This document shows positions 10,861 to 22,754 of a DNA stretch of 64,000 nt, piece by piece. The DNA comes from Pyropia haitanensis (lineage: Eukaryota; Rhodophyta; Bangiophyceae; Bangiales; Bangiaceae). The number at the start of each line of letters is the position of its first letter. Positions within the stretch are counted from its first letter, which is position 1. The stretch covers positions 496,001-560,000 of the forward strand of contig SDUX01000004.1 in assembly GCA_008729055.1 (NCBI GenBank). The letters are read 5' to 3'. A model generated the notes under the pieces. That model was not told where the DNA came from, ran no database searches, and saw nothing but the letters and a program-made list of their open reading frames with translations. The position numbers and the translations under genes were made by a program.

Positions 10861-12617
10861 CTTTATTTTTGGGGTGGGGGGGGGGGGTTTCACCGTATCG
10901 AACTGTGCTGCACCTACGCGGTGGGGGGAGATACCGGGTGTGGGGGTCACGTCACGCACCTACCATTGGGACCGTCCGGACTGTACATGCGGAAACGGGC
11001 GAGCGCGGCTCCCCGCTGGGGAGCGTGCGTGAGCCACGACGGACCGGTCCGTTCCGGTTCGCCACACGGCGCGGCCGCCGCCGACACGGCGAGTCGGCCG
11101 CCACCTGGGTAGCGGGGTCGGCCACCCCGAGCATCCCCCACCCCGCCGACGGGGTGCGCGCGTCCACACCCAGTCGGAACAACAAAAGAAGAGGCAGGCA
11201 CAGGCGCGTTGGACCCGCGGTCCACCCGCCGTTCCCATCCCCCTCTCGCCAACCCACGGGCGCTCGCCGCCGTGACCGCCGGTGCCGCCCTTCCCCCTGC
11301 CCTGTGCTCCGGACCGTGCTCCTCCAACCTTGGGCTGCGGCTCCCGTCGGGCGCCAGCCACAACGACCCATCCCTCCGTTGGGGACCAAGCGTGATTGGA
11401 GGGCGCCTCGGGTCGACAACTGCTGCCGGAGCGCACCTTGCACGCAGGACGGGTCGGTGACCCGTTTCACCGCTGACGACGGCGGACCACGCCAGCCGCC
11501 GGGCGCGTGCACCGGGGGGGGGGTGGGTCTCCCCAAAGGAAGCCCCGCGGCGCGCTGGTTGGCGACGGCGACGCAGTCGGTCGCCGTGGCGGCTCTGTCG
11601 GAGCAGCCTGTGGTTTGACTCCTGTCCCTGGTGCGCGCAAGGGGTGGGGAAGACGCCCGCGTGAGAGGCGGTAGCGTTGGATGCCGCCGAGGTGGCGGCG
11701 CCGGTGGTCCGCCTCTCGGCCGTGGTTGGGTTGGCGTGCGGCATGCCTATTCGCGCGCGGCGGGTGTTCTTGGCCACGTGAACGGGCGCTTTCCACTCGG
11801 AAATGGCCAGACCCGGCACGAAGGGTGCGCAACGGAATGGCGCTCACACTCTGTCGTTTGACTAATGGTCCGCCGAGAGGCGCTCCTTACTACAACACCG
11901 GTTGTTGAATGGCACGTGGGGTACGCAAAGACGCGGACTGCGACGACCCTTACGGCAAGCCGACGGAATACATACACGATGGCGGTCAACCCCTCCGCGG
12001 CACACCGCCAGACGCACCGGCCGTGGTTCCGAACGACAAAGAGGTGGAAAATAGGGTAGGGCCTCTTGCACAGACAGCGCACGAGGGCGCATCCCAGGAC
12101 TCGAACACGTGGTCCTATCATCATGTGCCACGTGCGCTTGGTACACTTGAAAGTGTGAACTCCTGTCCCGAGCCAGTGCCGCCCAACAGCGTCCCATCGG
12201 CCAGAGGACACTCTCGATCCAAACTCTTGAGCCTACCATTGGCTGAGACTCGGCTCGTGGCGGACGCGTGCCACTCCAACGAGGCCACCCATCGGGGGTG
12301 CTCTCGCCCGACCCCGTTTTGAACATTCAAACGGCGGTGCACCCGACGCACGACCCCCCGCCCGTCGTGACGCCCACCGCCACTTGCAGCCGCCGCCACC
12401 CCCCCCCCACGAGCGCCGTGTCGGCGGCGTGGCGGACGAGCTGGCCCCCCCCCCCCCCACCCCTCCCGCGAGCCCCTCACCCCGAATAATCGCCGACGCG
12501 CTCACCCGCGCCCGCCCGCCCGCCCGCCCGCCCGCACGCCGCGCCTCGTCCGTCGCGCTCCGGACGCCACTCTGTCGGCGCCCCCCCCCCCCCCCCCCCA
12601 CCCCCCCCCCCGCGGCC
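10861..12617. other. Balanced-composition intergenic region, no gene recognised
   Basis: Composition here is clearly less extreme than on either side. A 137-codon ATG-started open frame on the + strand (11909-12322) has mixed, protein-like composition but matches nothing I know and has no supporting context. No tRNA or other RNA gene was found on reading both strands. Confidence 0.4.
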
Positions 12618-12711
12618 ATGCACCTGCCGCCCCGCCGGCCGGCCGGCGCCGCCCGCCGCGGCGCGGGCTTGCCGCCGCTCCCCCCCTCCCGGCCCCGCGG
12701 CCCGCCGCTGC

Positions 12712-12744
<33 letters not shown>

Positions 12745-13945
12745 CGGCGCGCGTGCCGCTGCCGCCAGACCGCGTCGCCGCGTGGGTGACCGCGCACGCA
12801 CGCGCCGCGGTGGCGGCGGCGGCGCCCGACCCGGTCCCCCCCCCCCCCCCACCACCACCACCATCAGCACCACCACCACCGCTCCGCCCACCGTTGCTGC
12901 TGCCGCGGCGGACGGTGCGGCGGTGGTGCCGTCCCTGCCGCGGGCCCGGGACATGGCGTCGTCGGCGCGGCCGGCGCACGGGGCGGCCGCGGACGGCGAC
13001 CTCGACGGCGGCGGCGGCGTCGACGGCAGCAGCGGCGGCGGCAATGGCGGCGGCAGCAATGGCGGCGCTCCCCCCCCCCCCCCCCCCCCCGACGCCGTGT
13101 GCGGCCCTCACGACCCTGCCCGCCACCCTCACCGCCGCCGTCGCGGCGGCCCTCCCCCCCACCGCCGACGCCACCGCCGCCGCCGCCGCCACCGCCGCGG
13201 CCGCCCGCCTCGCCCGCCGCCGCGCCGACCGCGTTGCCGCCGTCCGCTCCGCGGTCGACGAGGCCGCCGCGGCGGTCGCGGCGGCGACCGCCGCCGCCGC
13301 CCGGCGGCCGTCGAGCCCGGCCGCCCACCGCGGGGCGGTCGCCGCGGCGGGCGAGGCCAAGCGCCGGGCGGTCGACGCGCTGCTCGCGGATGGGGACGAG
13401 GCCGCCGCGCTGACGGCGAGGGCAGAGGCGGCGGCCGCGCGGCGGGCGGCGGCGGTGGAGCGGCGGCGGGCGCTGGGGTGCGTGGCGCCTGGGGAGGGGG
13501 GGGAGACGGAGGGGGCTGCGGCGGCGGCGGCGGCGGCGGCGGCGGTGGTGGTGCCGCCGGCGGTGCGCAAGGCGGAGGCGATGCTGGATGTGCTGGTCAA
13601 CGTGTCGGGGGTGACGTTTTTGGAGGACGCCGCCGCCGGGGCGGCTCCGCTAGACGGTGCCGCCGCCGCCGCCGCGGACGCCAACGGCGACGGCGGTGGG
13701 GACGCGGCGGCCGGCGCGCCCGTCCGTGGCTTTTTCCGCCTCCCCGCGGGCGGCGGGGACGGCGACGGCGACGGCGGCGGCGGCGAGGCCGACGTGGTGC
13801 CGTTTGAGGGGCGGCTGCCGGCGCCGCCGGGCGTGGGGGGGGCCGCCGCGGAGGCGCGGCGGGCGGCGGTCGTGGCCGAGGCGTGGCGGCTGCTGGGGGG
13901 GGGCGGGGGCGGGGGGGGGAGACGCTGCTGCTCGACGCCATGTAA
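12618..13945 (+). CDS. Ala-rich coiled-coil protein, possible kinetochore subunit Spc24
   Basis: Start at 12618 (MHLPPRRP). Coding signal crosses two C-runs (12837-12851 and 13070-13090, 21 C) and a G-run near 13895-13919, each forcing a frame change; past the last one the frame ends ETLLLDAM then TAA at 13943-13945. The middle is a helical, heptad-like Ala/Arg segment (VRSAVDEAAAAVAAATAAAA and on). The C-terminus, KAEAMLDVLVNVSGVTFLED, then VRGFFRLPAG, then VVPFEGRL, then VVAEAWRLLGG, follows the order of the C-terminal globular domain of plant-type Spc24 (ASVTxIIPD, ISGYI, PFEFD, CNSIWKMI). This is pattern matching on short segments, so the identity is tentative. The gene converges with the kinase gene at 14168. 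Confidence 0.4.
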
Positions 13946-14167
13946 ATGTGTGGGGTGGGGGGGGGGCCGTACTTCCGCGCGCCTGTGGGTGTGGCTGGCC
14001 ACCGCCGGGTACTCTTTGCTGCTCCACACGCTGTCAAGTTGAGCGCCGCTCGCGACTGTAGCCGGGCAGACGGTCGAGCGCCAGATGCACCCCCGCCGTG
14101 CCGCAACAGCGATGGTCCTGCCGGTCTACCCTGGATACATGACCCCCCCCGCCCCCCCCCCTGTTTA

Positions 14168-15926
14168 TCATCTGAGAAACGCGTCAAACGTCCGCCCTCC
14201 CCCTCCCCGCCCCCCCCCACCCCCAATGACCCCCCCCTCACCCCCCCCCCGCCTCCCCCCACTATCCCCGCCCGCCTCTGCGGACCGTTGCGGCGACGAC
14301 AGCAGCACTGACTGGGGGGACACCCGCACCGGCAGCGGCGAAATGCCCGCCTTGCCGCCACCGCCCCCACCGCCGCCCCCACCGCCGCCCCCACCGCCGC
14401 GTCCACCGCCGTCTCCACCGCCGCCGTCACGGACGTCTGCGTAGCGGGCGGACAGGGGCGCCCCGCCGCGGCGGCCACCCCTCCCGCCGCCGACGCCGCC
14501 GACGCCGCCGCCACCCGCCATCGCGACGCGCCCGCCTGCTGCCGGCACGCTGCCGGGCCAAGGCGCACATCGGGGTGGGGAAGGCACCGTACCTGCCGCT
14601 GCTGCTGCTGCCGCCACCGCCGCTGCCGATGCCGCGGCTGCTGCCGCCGCCGCGGCGGCGGCGGCGCGCTTGGCGCCCGGCCCCCCCGCCACGGGTCGTG
14701 GCGGCCGCGGCAGCGTGTCGCCCGCGTCGGCCATGCCGTCAGCACTGACGCAGTCGACGTCGCCGTCGATGTCGACGTCGTCGTCTTGGTCCCCCCCCGC
14801 GAGCATCCAGGGGTGGCAGAGGATGGACGGCAGCGTCGCGCGCTCGGCCGGGTTGCGCACCAGCAGCGACCGCAGCAGGTCGACGGCATCGGCGGAAAAC
14901 CAAGCTGGGTAGTCGACGGCGCAGCGGTTGACCTTGGCCAGCAGCGCCTCCTCGTCGGCGTCGTAAAACGGCTGGCCGCCGGCGAGGAACACAAACAGGA
15001 CGACGCCGCAGCTAAACGCGTCCGCGGCGGCGCCGTCATAGCCGCCCGCGCGGGCAGACGTGCCGTTCCACACCTCGGGCGCACAGTAGTGGGGGGACCC
15101 GCAGTTGGTGCGGAGGAGGGCCGCGCCGTGGTCCACCATCGCGGAGAAGCCGAAGTCAGTGACTTTGAGGTCGCCCGACGCGGAGAGCAAGAGGTTTTCG
15201 GGCTGTGAGTGAGCGAAAGAGGTGTGAGAGGAGAACGGGTGAGGCGTGCGTGACAACAAGACAGGCGGACGACAAGGGAAAGAGCACCAGAGCAGACGTC
15301 AGCAGCTGCAAAGCACGTCAGGTGGTGCGCCCAGAGGTGCCATGACAATAGGGAGGCGAGTCACGCACTCGGAGCGCCAACGGTACGCGGCCGCAGTCTC
15401 CTCCAGCTGCTGTCACGCCGCATTGGTGCCCCCCGCGCGCGCACAGCATCCACTCACACCCCCCGCCCAAGCCACCCGCCCACACACCCCCCCCCCCCCA
15501 CCCTGACAGCGCCCCGCCACGTACCTTGATGTCCCGATGAAACACCCCGCGCGTGTGGCAGTGGTGCACCGCCGCGACGAGCTGCCGAAAGTAGCGGCGG
15601 CTGAGGCCCTCGCCCAGCCGGCCCGTCGCGCTGACGAGTTGAAAAAAGTCCCCGCCCCGAGCCAGCTCCATCACCAGGTACACCTTGGACTTGGACACCA
15701 TCACCTCGGTGAGGGCGACAATGTTGGGGTGGCACAGCGCGCGGAGGATGCTCATCTCGCGGCGGATGTCCATGTTCACCGGCAGGTCGTCCTCGAGCAC
15801 CCGCTTCTCCACCACCTTCACCGCGTACTCCTCGCCGGTCCGCTCGTGGCGGCCCAGCTTGACCACCCCATAGTTGCCTTTGCCGAGGGTGGTGGATAAG
15901 GTGTACGGACCCACCCGCACGGGCAT
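14168..15926 (-). CDS. SnRK3/CIPK-like serine/threonine protein kinase, two exons
   Basis: Exon 1 15926-15525, exon 2 15202-14168; the intron (15524-15203) has GTACGT and CAG ends and is phase 0, splitting HRDIK from PENLLL. The protein has 478 residues. All kinase landmarks are visible: P-loop LGKGNYGVVKLG, AVKVVEK, HRDIKPEN with the catalytic Asp at 132, DFG at 150-152, activation segment RTNCGSPHYCAPE, and CGVVLFVFLAGGQPF. The catalytic domain most resembles plant CIPK/SnRK3 kinases (GVFHRDIKPENLLLSASGDL). After the kinase domain (about residue 270) the tail is Ala-, Gly- and Ser-rich with a (CCGCCGCCCCCA)-type repeat; I see no NAF/FISL calcineurin-B-like binding motif or UBA domain. It may therefore be an orphan CAMK/SnRK kinase and not a true CIPK. 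Confidence 0.85.
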
Positions 15927-18259
15927 TGTGGGAGTGTGGGGGGGGGTGGACGCGGCCGCCGCACTCGGGTCACCAGGGACCGTCAGGTACAGCACTCGCA
16001 GGGTGCCGCCGCAGACCGGTGGCACGTCGCAAGCCACCACGGGCTCGGTCCAGCACGGCCGACCGCAAGCCGAGGCGCGCACGACCACCAGCCGGCGCCC
16101 TCTCTCGGCCAACGTCGTCGCGCGGCCACGCCGTGGTGGCGGGCGGTCCTGGTAGAGACCAGGGTGGGGCAGACGAGAGGGTGCAGCTGCTCGGCACGGG
16201 CCGGGGATGGTGCAGAGGGAAGAAGAGGTGGTGATGGTAAAGGCGGGGTCGCGGGGCACCAGACGACCCTCACAGAACAAGATGGGCCGGCGGCAGCAAC
16301 GTCGTCGCGTCCAGGTCTGACCTGCCCAGACACGAGGTGCTGCACGAGATGCCGACCACCCTCGCCGACGCCACCAACCACCCGCGCGGGGCGGGGGTTT
16401 ATGACGGGTGCCACCGCGCCCGTCGTCGGCCCCGCCCCCCACCCCACCGCTGACGTAGCAGCTCAGGGCGCAAAATGGGCAACGGATGGCCACGGCGGGC
16501 ACAACTCGCCGCTCCCCTCCCCCCCCCCGCCCACCGCGGTGGCCGCGGCCACCCCGCCGGCAACCAGACGCGGGGGGGGTGGCGCCGCCGCTCCGCGACT
16601 GGGGCGGCGCCGCGCCGCGGCGGACTGCGTGCGCGTCGTCGGTCCCCCTCTGCCCCTGGCACAGTGGCTCAAGGGGCCCCATCCGCTGGCGCCGTCGGCA
16701 CCCACGCGTCGGGGACAACGTCGGCAACAACGTCACGTCCCACCCCTCCCGCCGCCCCACTCCTTCCCCCTCGCCGACGCCATAGGCCTCGCGGCGCGTG
16801 CCGACCCACCCCCGCGGCGGCGGCACCTCGACCCCGCGCTGCCGTCGCCGCGGCCACCGCTGCCGCCGCGCCGGTGCCGTCGCCGCCGCCGCCGCCGCCG
16901 CCGCCGCGCGCCGCGCGCCGCCACACCGCCAGCAGTGGGCGTAGCGTGGGGCGAGGAGCGGGCGTTCGACCCGCACCGAAATTCGGCCCCTCCCCCCCCC
17001 CCCCCCCGACCGCCGATGCCGCTCGCGCGCCCCTGCCATAGCGCCCGACGCCGACGGGCGTCGACGGCCAGGGGCGCCGTGCCGCCGCTCGGCGGCGGCG
17101 CACGCGCCCGCGGCGTGCAAGACGGCACCCGTGGAGGTGGGGGGGGGGGGGGGGGGGGAAGAGGACGGGGGGGCACCCGCCCACATGCATCCGTGCCCGT
17201 GGCGACGCCGCCGGTGCGCGTGCACCAAGAGGAAAATCAAAGCGGCGCCATGGGGAAGGAGGCAGGGGCGGCGGGGGGGGGGGGGGGGGGCGGCCGCGGC
17301 GGCGGACGCACAAGAATTCGACGCCCCCCACTGGCCAACCCGACCACCGCGTTCTCCGCGCCCCCCCCCCGGACGCGCGCAGACCCACCCCACCGCTGCT
17401 CTGGGTGGCGTCGAGAGCGCCACCGGCCAGCCACCGGCGGGCGGTGGTGGCGGCGGGGCCAGTCGAAAATTAGGGAGGTGAGGGGGGCGGGGGAGGGAGA
17501 GCAAAGAAGAGGCGGATTGAAGGCTCACGGGGAGCGGCGGGGAAACGCCGGCTGCTGATGATCAGTGGGGTGATCCCTGCCGTCATTGCGGCCAAGGCTG
17601 TGACGGCTGCCGCGGGTAGGGACGTGTCAGCCGCGGGGAAGGGCGCCTGGCAGGCGGTTGGTTGAGGGGGGAGAGAACCAAAACGAGTAGAGGCTTCCAG
17701 GGTGGCGGCCGCAGCGGTTGGTGGGGCGCGGGGGCTTGGCACGCCGCGCCGGCGCCACGCCGTGGACGTCATCACCTCGCCGTGTACAGCTCTGGCAGTA
17801 GAGGAAGACGGGGAGGGGGGAGGGGAGGGAGACGTCCTGGCCGCCGCCTTGGGCCTAGTCCTGCGCTGCTTGTACTGTACTGTACATTCTGGGGCGACTC
17901 CGGTGTCGGGCCGGGGGCCACCGCCGCTGTGTTGACAAATTGACAAGGGGCTGTGCCACACCAGTGGCCGACGACATCAACGTGGAGCCGCGGAGGCGAT
18001 GGAGCGGAGTTGCGCTTCACATGCGCCGCTTGAATTCCGGTGGAAGCAGTCCCGTGGAATTACAATCAAACTCGTTATTGACAACGCCAACGACTGAGCG
18101 TGGAGTCAGGAGGATTTGTGAGTGCCGGATCATGCGCGGGCTCTGCGAGTGAGGGCGGGATGGCCACCGTCCTTCGACACTGCTTCGAACAGCTCCGTCT
18201 CCTCCGCACGCCTCCGCCCGCCGCCCGCGTCGGCCGCCAGTCTCGACTCCATCGGCGCC
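15927..18259. other. Divergent intergenic region between kinase and NAD synthetase
   Basis: Upstream of both the minus-strand kinase and the plus-strand NAD synthetase. 15927-17530 is GC-rich low-complexity sequence with open frames on both strands but no domain; 17560-18259 is more balanced and probably contains the NAD synthetase promoter and leader. No RNA gene seen. Confidence 0.4.
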
Positions 18260-20261
18260 ATGGGGGTGGTGGTCGTAGCAACATGCACGCTCAACCAGGT
18301 AGGTTTTCTGTTGCGTCGCCCTGGGCAGCGGTCGCACCACCTCGACTGTATTTCCCTCTCTTTTTCGACAGAGGCATCCGCTTGCCGTCCGGGCTGCAGA
18401 CTGTGCCCTGTGTTTTTTTTCTCTTTGTTCGTTGGGTTCTTGTCGGGGGGGGTCTGTTTGCCGATGCACCTTCCCTGGCAGCTTCCACGCTCCCCAGCGA
18501 GGTGCCGGTCGACACCGACGGCGGCACCCTCCTGGGGTACACCCGCCCTTCACTGTTGGCATGACCGAGACGCTGACGCCGGCCTGGCTGCGCCCTGTCT
18601 GCCGTCGTCCCCTTCGCGGCGGGGTGTTGGGTGGTGCGCCCCCTCGCGGGTGCCCTCCCCGTCCTCCCCATCGACGCGCACCTGCTTGTCATGGCCGCTG
18701 CTGCGCTCTCGCCGCTCCCGCCCCCCCCCCCCCCCCCGCCTGGCCACCCCCCTCCCCAGTGGGCGATGGACTTTACGGGCAACCTGGCGCGCATCCGCGC
18801 GTCCATAGACGCGGCGCGCGCCGCTCACGCCACCTACCGCCTCGGCCCCGAGCTCGAAATCCCCGGCTACGGCTGCGAGGACCACTTCCTCGAGCCCGAC
18901 ACGTTTGCGCACTCGTGGGAGGCGGTCGCCGCGCTGATGGCGTCGGGCCACACCGACGGGCTGCTCGTGGACGTGGGCGCCCCTGTCCTCCACCGGGGCG
19001 TCGCCTACAACGCGCGGGTGCTGCTGGCCAACCGGCGGGTGCTGCTGGTGCGGCCAAAGCTGGCGCTCGCCGGCGACGGCAACTACCGCGAGGCCCGCTA
19101 CTTCCGCGCCTGGACGCCGCGGTCGCGGCCGCTCGAGGCGGTCGACCTGCCCCCGTGCGTGGCGGCGGTGAGCGGCCAGCCGAGTGCGCCCATTGGCGAC
19201 GCCGCCCTCGCCATGCCCGGCGGCGTCGTCGTTGCGTGCGAGGCGTGCGAGGAGCTGTGGACGCCGCAGGCGCCGCACATTGCGTACGCGGCCCTCGGCG
19301 TGCACCTGATTGGCAACGGGAGCGGCTCCCACCACGAGCTCCGCAAGATGGCCCGCCGGCTGGAGCTCCTCCGCGGCGCCACCGCCAAGACGGGGGGCGT
19401 GTATGCGTACGCCAACCAGCGCGGCTGCGACGGCGGCCGGCTCTACTATGATGGGGGGGCGCTCGTCGCGGTGAATGGCCACCTGGTGGCGGGCGCGGCG
19501 GACCCGCACTTTGGGATTGGGGAGGACGTGCGGCTGGCGGTGGCGGCGGTGGACGTGGCGGAGGTGGCCGCCGCCCGCCTCGGCCGCGCCTCGTGTGCGG
19601 TGCAGTCCACGTCGCCGTGCGTGGCGTTGCCGGCGCTGCTGACCGTCACCGCCGCGGAGCTGCGCCTGCCCCGTGGGGCGGGTGGGGGGGGCGGCAAGGC
19701 CGGGCCGCCTTGCGCGGCCGACGACTTCTCGCTGACCCTGTCCGACGCGGCCGTGCGGCGGCGCGGGCTGACGCTCGCCGCCCCCCAGACCCCCCCCGCC
19801 GAGGCGGTGGAGGAGGAAATCGGCCGCGGCCCGGCGTGCTGGCTGTGGGACTACCTCCGCCGGTCGGGCGCGTCGGGCTACATGCTGCCGCTGTCGGGCG
19901 GCGCGGACAGCGCCGCCACCGCCGCCATTGTCGGCGCCATGTGCCAGATGGCCGCCGCCGCGGCGGCGGCGGCGCCCGGCGGCGCCGTTGCCGCCGACGT
20001 GCGGCGGCTGCTGCGGCTGCCGGCCGGCGCGGCCACCCCCACCGACCCGCGGGTGCTGTCGCGGGCGCTCCTGCACACGGCGTACATGGCGTCGGCGCGG
20101 GCGTCGTCGGCAGAGACGCGCGCGCGGGCGGCGGCGGTGGCGGCGGATGTGGGCGCGTACCACGTGGGCGTGGACATCTCGGCGGCGGTCGCGGCGGCGG
20201 TGGAGGCGGTGGCGGGGGTGCTGGGCGCCGCGGCGGCCGCCGCCGAGGTGGTGACTGGCGG

Positions 20262-20296
<35 letters not shown>

Positions 20297-21264
20297 GGGC
20301 GGCAGCGGCGCGGGCGCCGCCCGCCACCCCCCCGCCGCTGACGCCGCGCTTCCGCGCGGATGGGGGGACGACGGCGGAGAATATTGCGCTGCAAAACGTG
20401 CAGGCGCGGCTGCGGATGGTCCTCACCTACCTCCTCGCGCAGCTGCTGCCGTGGGCGCGCGCCCGCGCGGCGGGCGGCGCCGCCGCCGACGGCGCCGTGC
20501 GGCCGCTGCTGGTGCTCGGCTCGGCCAATGTGGACGAGGCGCTCCGCGGGTACCTGACCAAGTACGACTGCTCGGCGGCGGACGTCAACCCCATTGGGGG
20601 GGTGGCCAAGGCGGACCTGGCGGCGTTTCTGGTGTGGGCCGCCCGCCCCGTCGCGGCGGGGGGGCTTGGCTACCCGTCCCTCGCGGACGTCGCCGCGGCG
20701 GCGCCGACGGCAGAGCTGGAGCCCGTGCCAGAGGGCGTGGGGGCGGACCCGGCCGCCGCCGCCGCGGCGCCCGCCCGCCAGACCGACGAGGCCGACATGG
20801 GCTGCACGTACGCCGAGCTGGGCGTCTTTGGCCGCCTCCGCTCCCTCGGCCGCTGCGGGCCGGTCGCCATGTTCCGCCGCGCGTACGCGATGGCGTGCGC
20901 GGGCGGCCGGGCGGGCACCAGCGGCGGCGCCGGCGTCGACGGCGCGGGGGGCGGCGGCGGCGCCGCGTTTTTGGCGGGCGCCCCCGCGCGGGAGGTGGCG
21001 GCGCGCGTCAAGTTCTTTTGGGCGGCCTACGCGGCCAACCGGCACAAGATGACGACGCTGACGCCCGCCTACCACGCCGAGGGGTACTCGCCAGAGGACA
21101 ACCGGTTTGACCTGCGGCCGTTCCTGTACAATGTGCGGTGGCCGTGGCAGTTTGAACAGATTGACGCGCTTGCCGCGGAGGCCACGGCGGCAGAGGAGGC
21201 GGCAAAGGCAGAGGATGTGGCGACAGAGGGGACTGCAGAGCAGGCAGCACCAAACGGGGCATGA
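18260..21264 (+). CDS. NADSYN1: Glutamine-dependent NAD+ synthetase
   Basis: Two exons: 18260-18298 (MGVVVVATCTLNQ) and 18760-21264 (starting WAMDFTGNL), joined in phase 0 across a GT-AG intron of 461 bp; the join restores the conserved ATCALNQWALDF start of the family. The protein has 847 residues. It amidates nicotinic acid adenine dinucleotide using glutamine, the last step of NAD synthesis. The N-terminal nitrilase-type glutaminase has the expected triad: E44 (GPELEIPGYGC), K113 (RPKLALAGDGN) and C176 (EACEELWTP). The synthetase half has the ATP loop PLSGGADSAAT at 390-400 (usually SGGVDS) and the terminal NRFDLRPFLYNVRWPWQF. Two Ala-rich insertions make it longer than the usual 700 residues. 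A later in-frame Met gives a longer unspliced frame, but it lacks the conserved first strand. Confidence 0.93.
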
Positions 21265-21577
21265 TGATGGATAAACAGACGGAGCACGGCAGGGCTTTGG
21301 ACGGATTACTCTCGCGTGTTAGTCCCGGCTTCACAGGAAGACGAGATACAGCGACCACACGTGCATCTCTTCCATACCCCGAGGGACACTGCAGCACTGA
21401 GGAAAGGAGACCGGCCACCAGGTAGCATTTATACCCAGCCACTCAACCGTCGACGGCGCGAAAGTTTGTCTCAACAGCATATGCAGGCCCAATCCACGTG
21501 GATGGCTGCACCCCAAAGGTGGATAGCTCACGCCCCCCCTGTCCATCACCCCTCTGCCCGACGAGCACCGCAGCAGT

Positions 21578-22024
21578 CTACTCCTCCTTGTTGGCGTTGA
21601 GGTAGTCCAGCAGAAAGTCAAACCCAGCGCTGCGCTCGCCAAACTCCTTCACCACCGCGCAGGTGCAGCCAACCACCTTGGTCGCCACCCCCTCCGCGTC
21701 AATCTTGCACAGGCCCGCCCACTCGCCCAGCTGCTTCTTCTCGGGCACGCGCACCAGGTTAATCCCGTGCTCCCCGCAGAGCGCCTCAATCAGGCGGGTG
21801 TAGGCGGGCTCGTCACAGTCCTGCGCCAGAATGCACAGCTGCGCCTCGCGGCGGTCGAGGGCCTTGGCGCACTCGCGGAGGCCGCGGACAAGGCCGTCGT
21901 GGACAATGGACTTCTTGAGTACCTCCTGCAGCGCCTTCATGATGTCCATCGCACCGCCGGCATCGGCAGCGGCGGGGGCGGGCACCTCGGCCACCGCCGG
22001 GGCGGCACCACCCTCGGAAGACAT
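21578..22024 (-). CDS. RPS12: 40S ribosomal protein eS12
   Basis: Intact 148-residue frame, intronless, start at 22024 ([10 protein letters not shown]). Component of the small cytosolic ribosomal subunit, L7Ae/L30e fold. Clear family landmarks: [72 protein letters not shown] and a terminal [17 protein letters not shown]. The N-terminus has an Ala/Pro-rich extension of about 15 residues relative to animal eS12. It converges with NAD synthetase (313 bp between stops) and diverges from SUMO. Confidence 0.95.
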   Translation of the reverse strand: MSSEGGAAPAVAEVPAPAAADAGGAMDIMKALQEVLKKSIVHDGLVRGLRECAKALDRREAQLCILAQDCDEPAYTRLIEALCGEHGINLVRVPEKKQLGEWAGLCKIDAEGVATKVVGCTCAVVKEFGERSAGFDFLLDYLNANKEE

Positions 22025-22754
22025 GATGGCGAGAGGGGGGGTTGGATGGACAAAAAAAGACCGGTTGGTCGAGTGTGATGGACGGGGAGAAGGGTGAAGG
22101 TAGAGGGAGAGCGTGGAAGAGACTGGTTGTCACCGATGAGGGTCCTCCAACCAGTCTGCGATAGTAGCACTGACGGCTCGTGATCGCGGGCACGACGTCG
22201 GTGGACGCCGGCGGCGGGAAGAGTGTCCTTGGCGGCCACCGTCGATGCGCGATGGCGGCGTTGATCGAATGGGTCGTATTCCAATAGACTGTCGGACGGA
22301 TTGGACACGTCGCCTTCGTGTGCAATTAATCCAGGCGGTCAGATGTGGTCGCCAACCATACAACTATCGTGTGAAATGCATGTGACACTTATCGACATTG
22401 ATCTTCTTGACGAAGTTGTTTGTGTTGCTCATCCACGGACGGGCGACAAGTGCCTCCAAAGTCTGCCTCGGGTGAGGACAAAGACATGCATCCGAAGATT
22501 GCCCGCACATCCTCGGTCTGCCGCCACCCGGCTGGGTTTGCCGCGAACCGAGAGCCACGTTGCGTGCCAACAGCGCAGCCTGTGCGGATGCCACCGCCCG
22601 CCACTTCGCGTCACCGCTCGAGTTGCACCGGCGCACTGGCCGGCCATCATCGTCGACTCTTTCCGCACACCCGGCGTTCCGCTCGTGTAGACCAGGTGCT
22701 TCCGTACCCGTCGCTGTCGTTCGAGCTTCCCTCCCGGCCTCCGCTGCTGCCGTC
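22025..22754. promoter_or_regulatory. Divergent promoter region of eS12 and SUMO
   Basis: 730 bp between the start codons of the minus-strand eS12 and plus-strand SUMO genes. Composition is far less GC-rich than the surrounding sequence. No TATA box in a clear position; the location is inferred from the head-to-head gene arrangement alone. Confidence 0.45.

Noticed and set aside
12078..12140. tRNA-like T-loop (GTTCGAGTCC) on the minus strand
   Set aside because: The bases on either side of the loop do not form a T stem, and no anticodon or acceptor arm fits at the right spacing.
16945..16985. T-arm-like hairpin GCGGG-CGTTCGA-CCCGC
   Set aside because: The loop register is wrong for a tRNA T loop, and there is no cloverleaf around it.
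15936..17558. Open frames of over 500 codons on both strands 5' of the kinase
   Set aside because: Arg/Pro/Gly-rich with no domain; the kinase has a clear start at 15926, so this is its upstream region.
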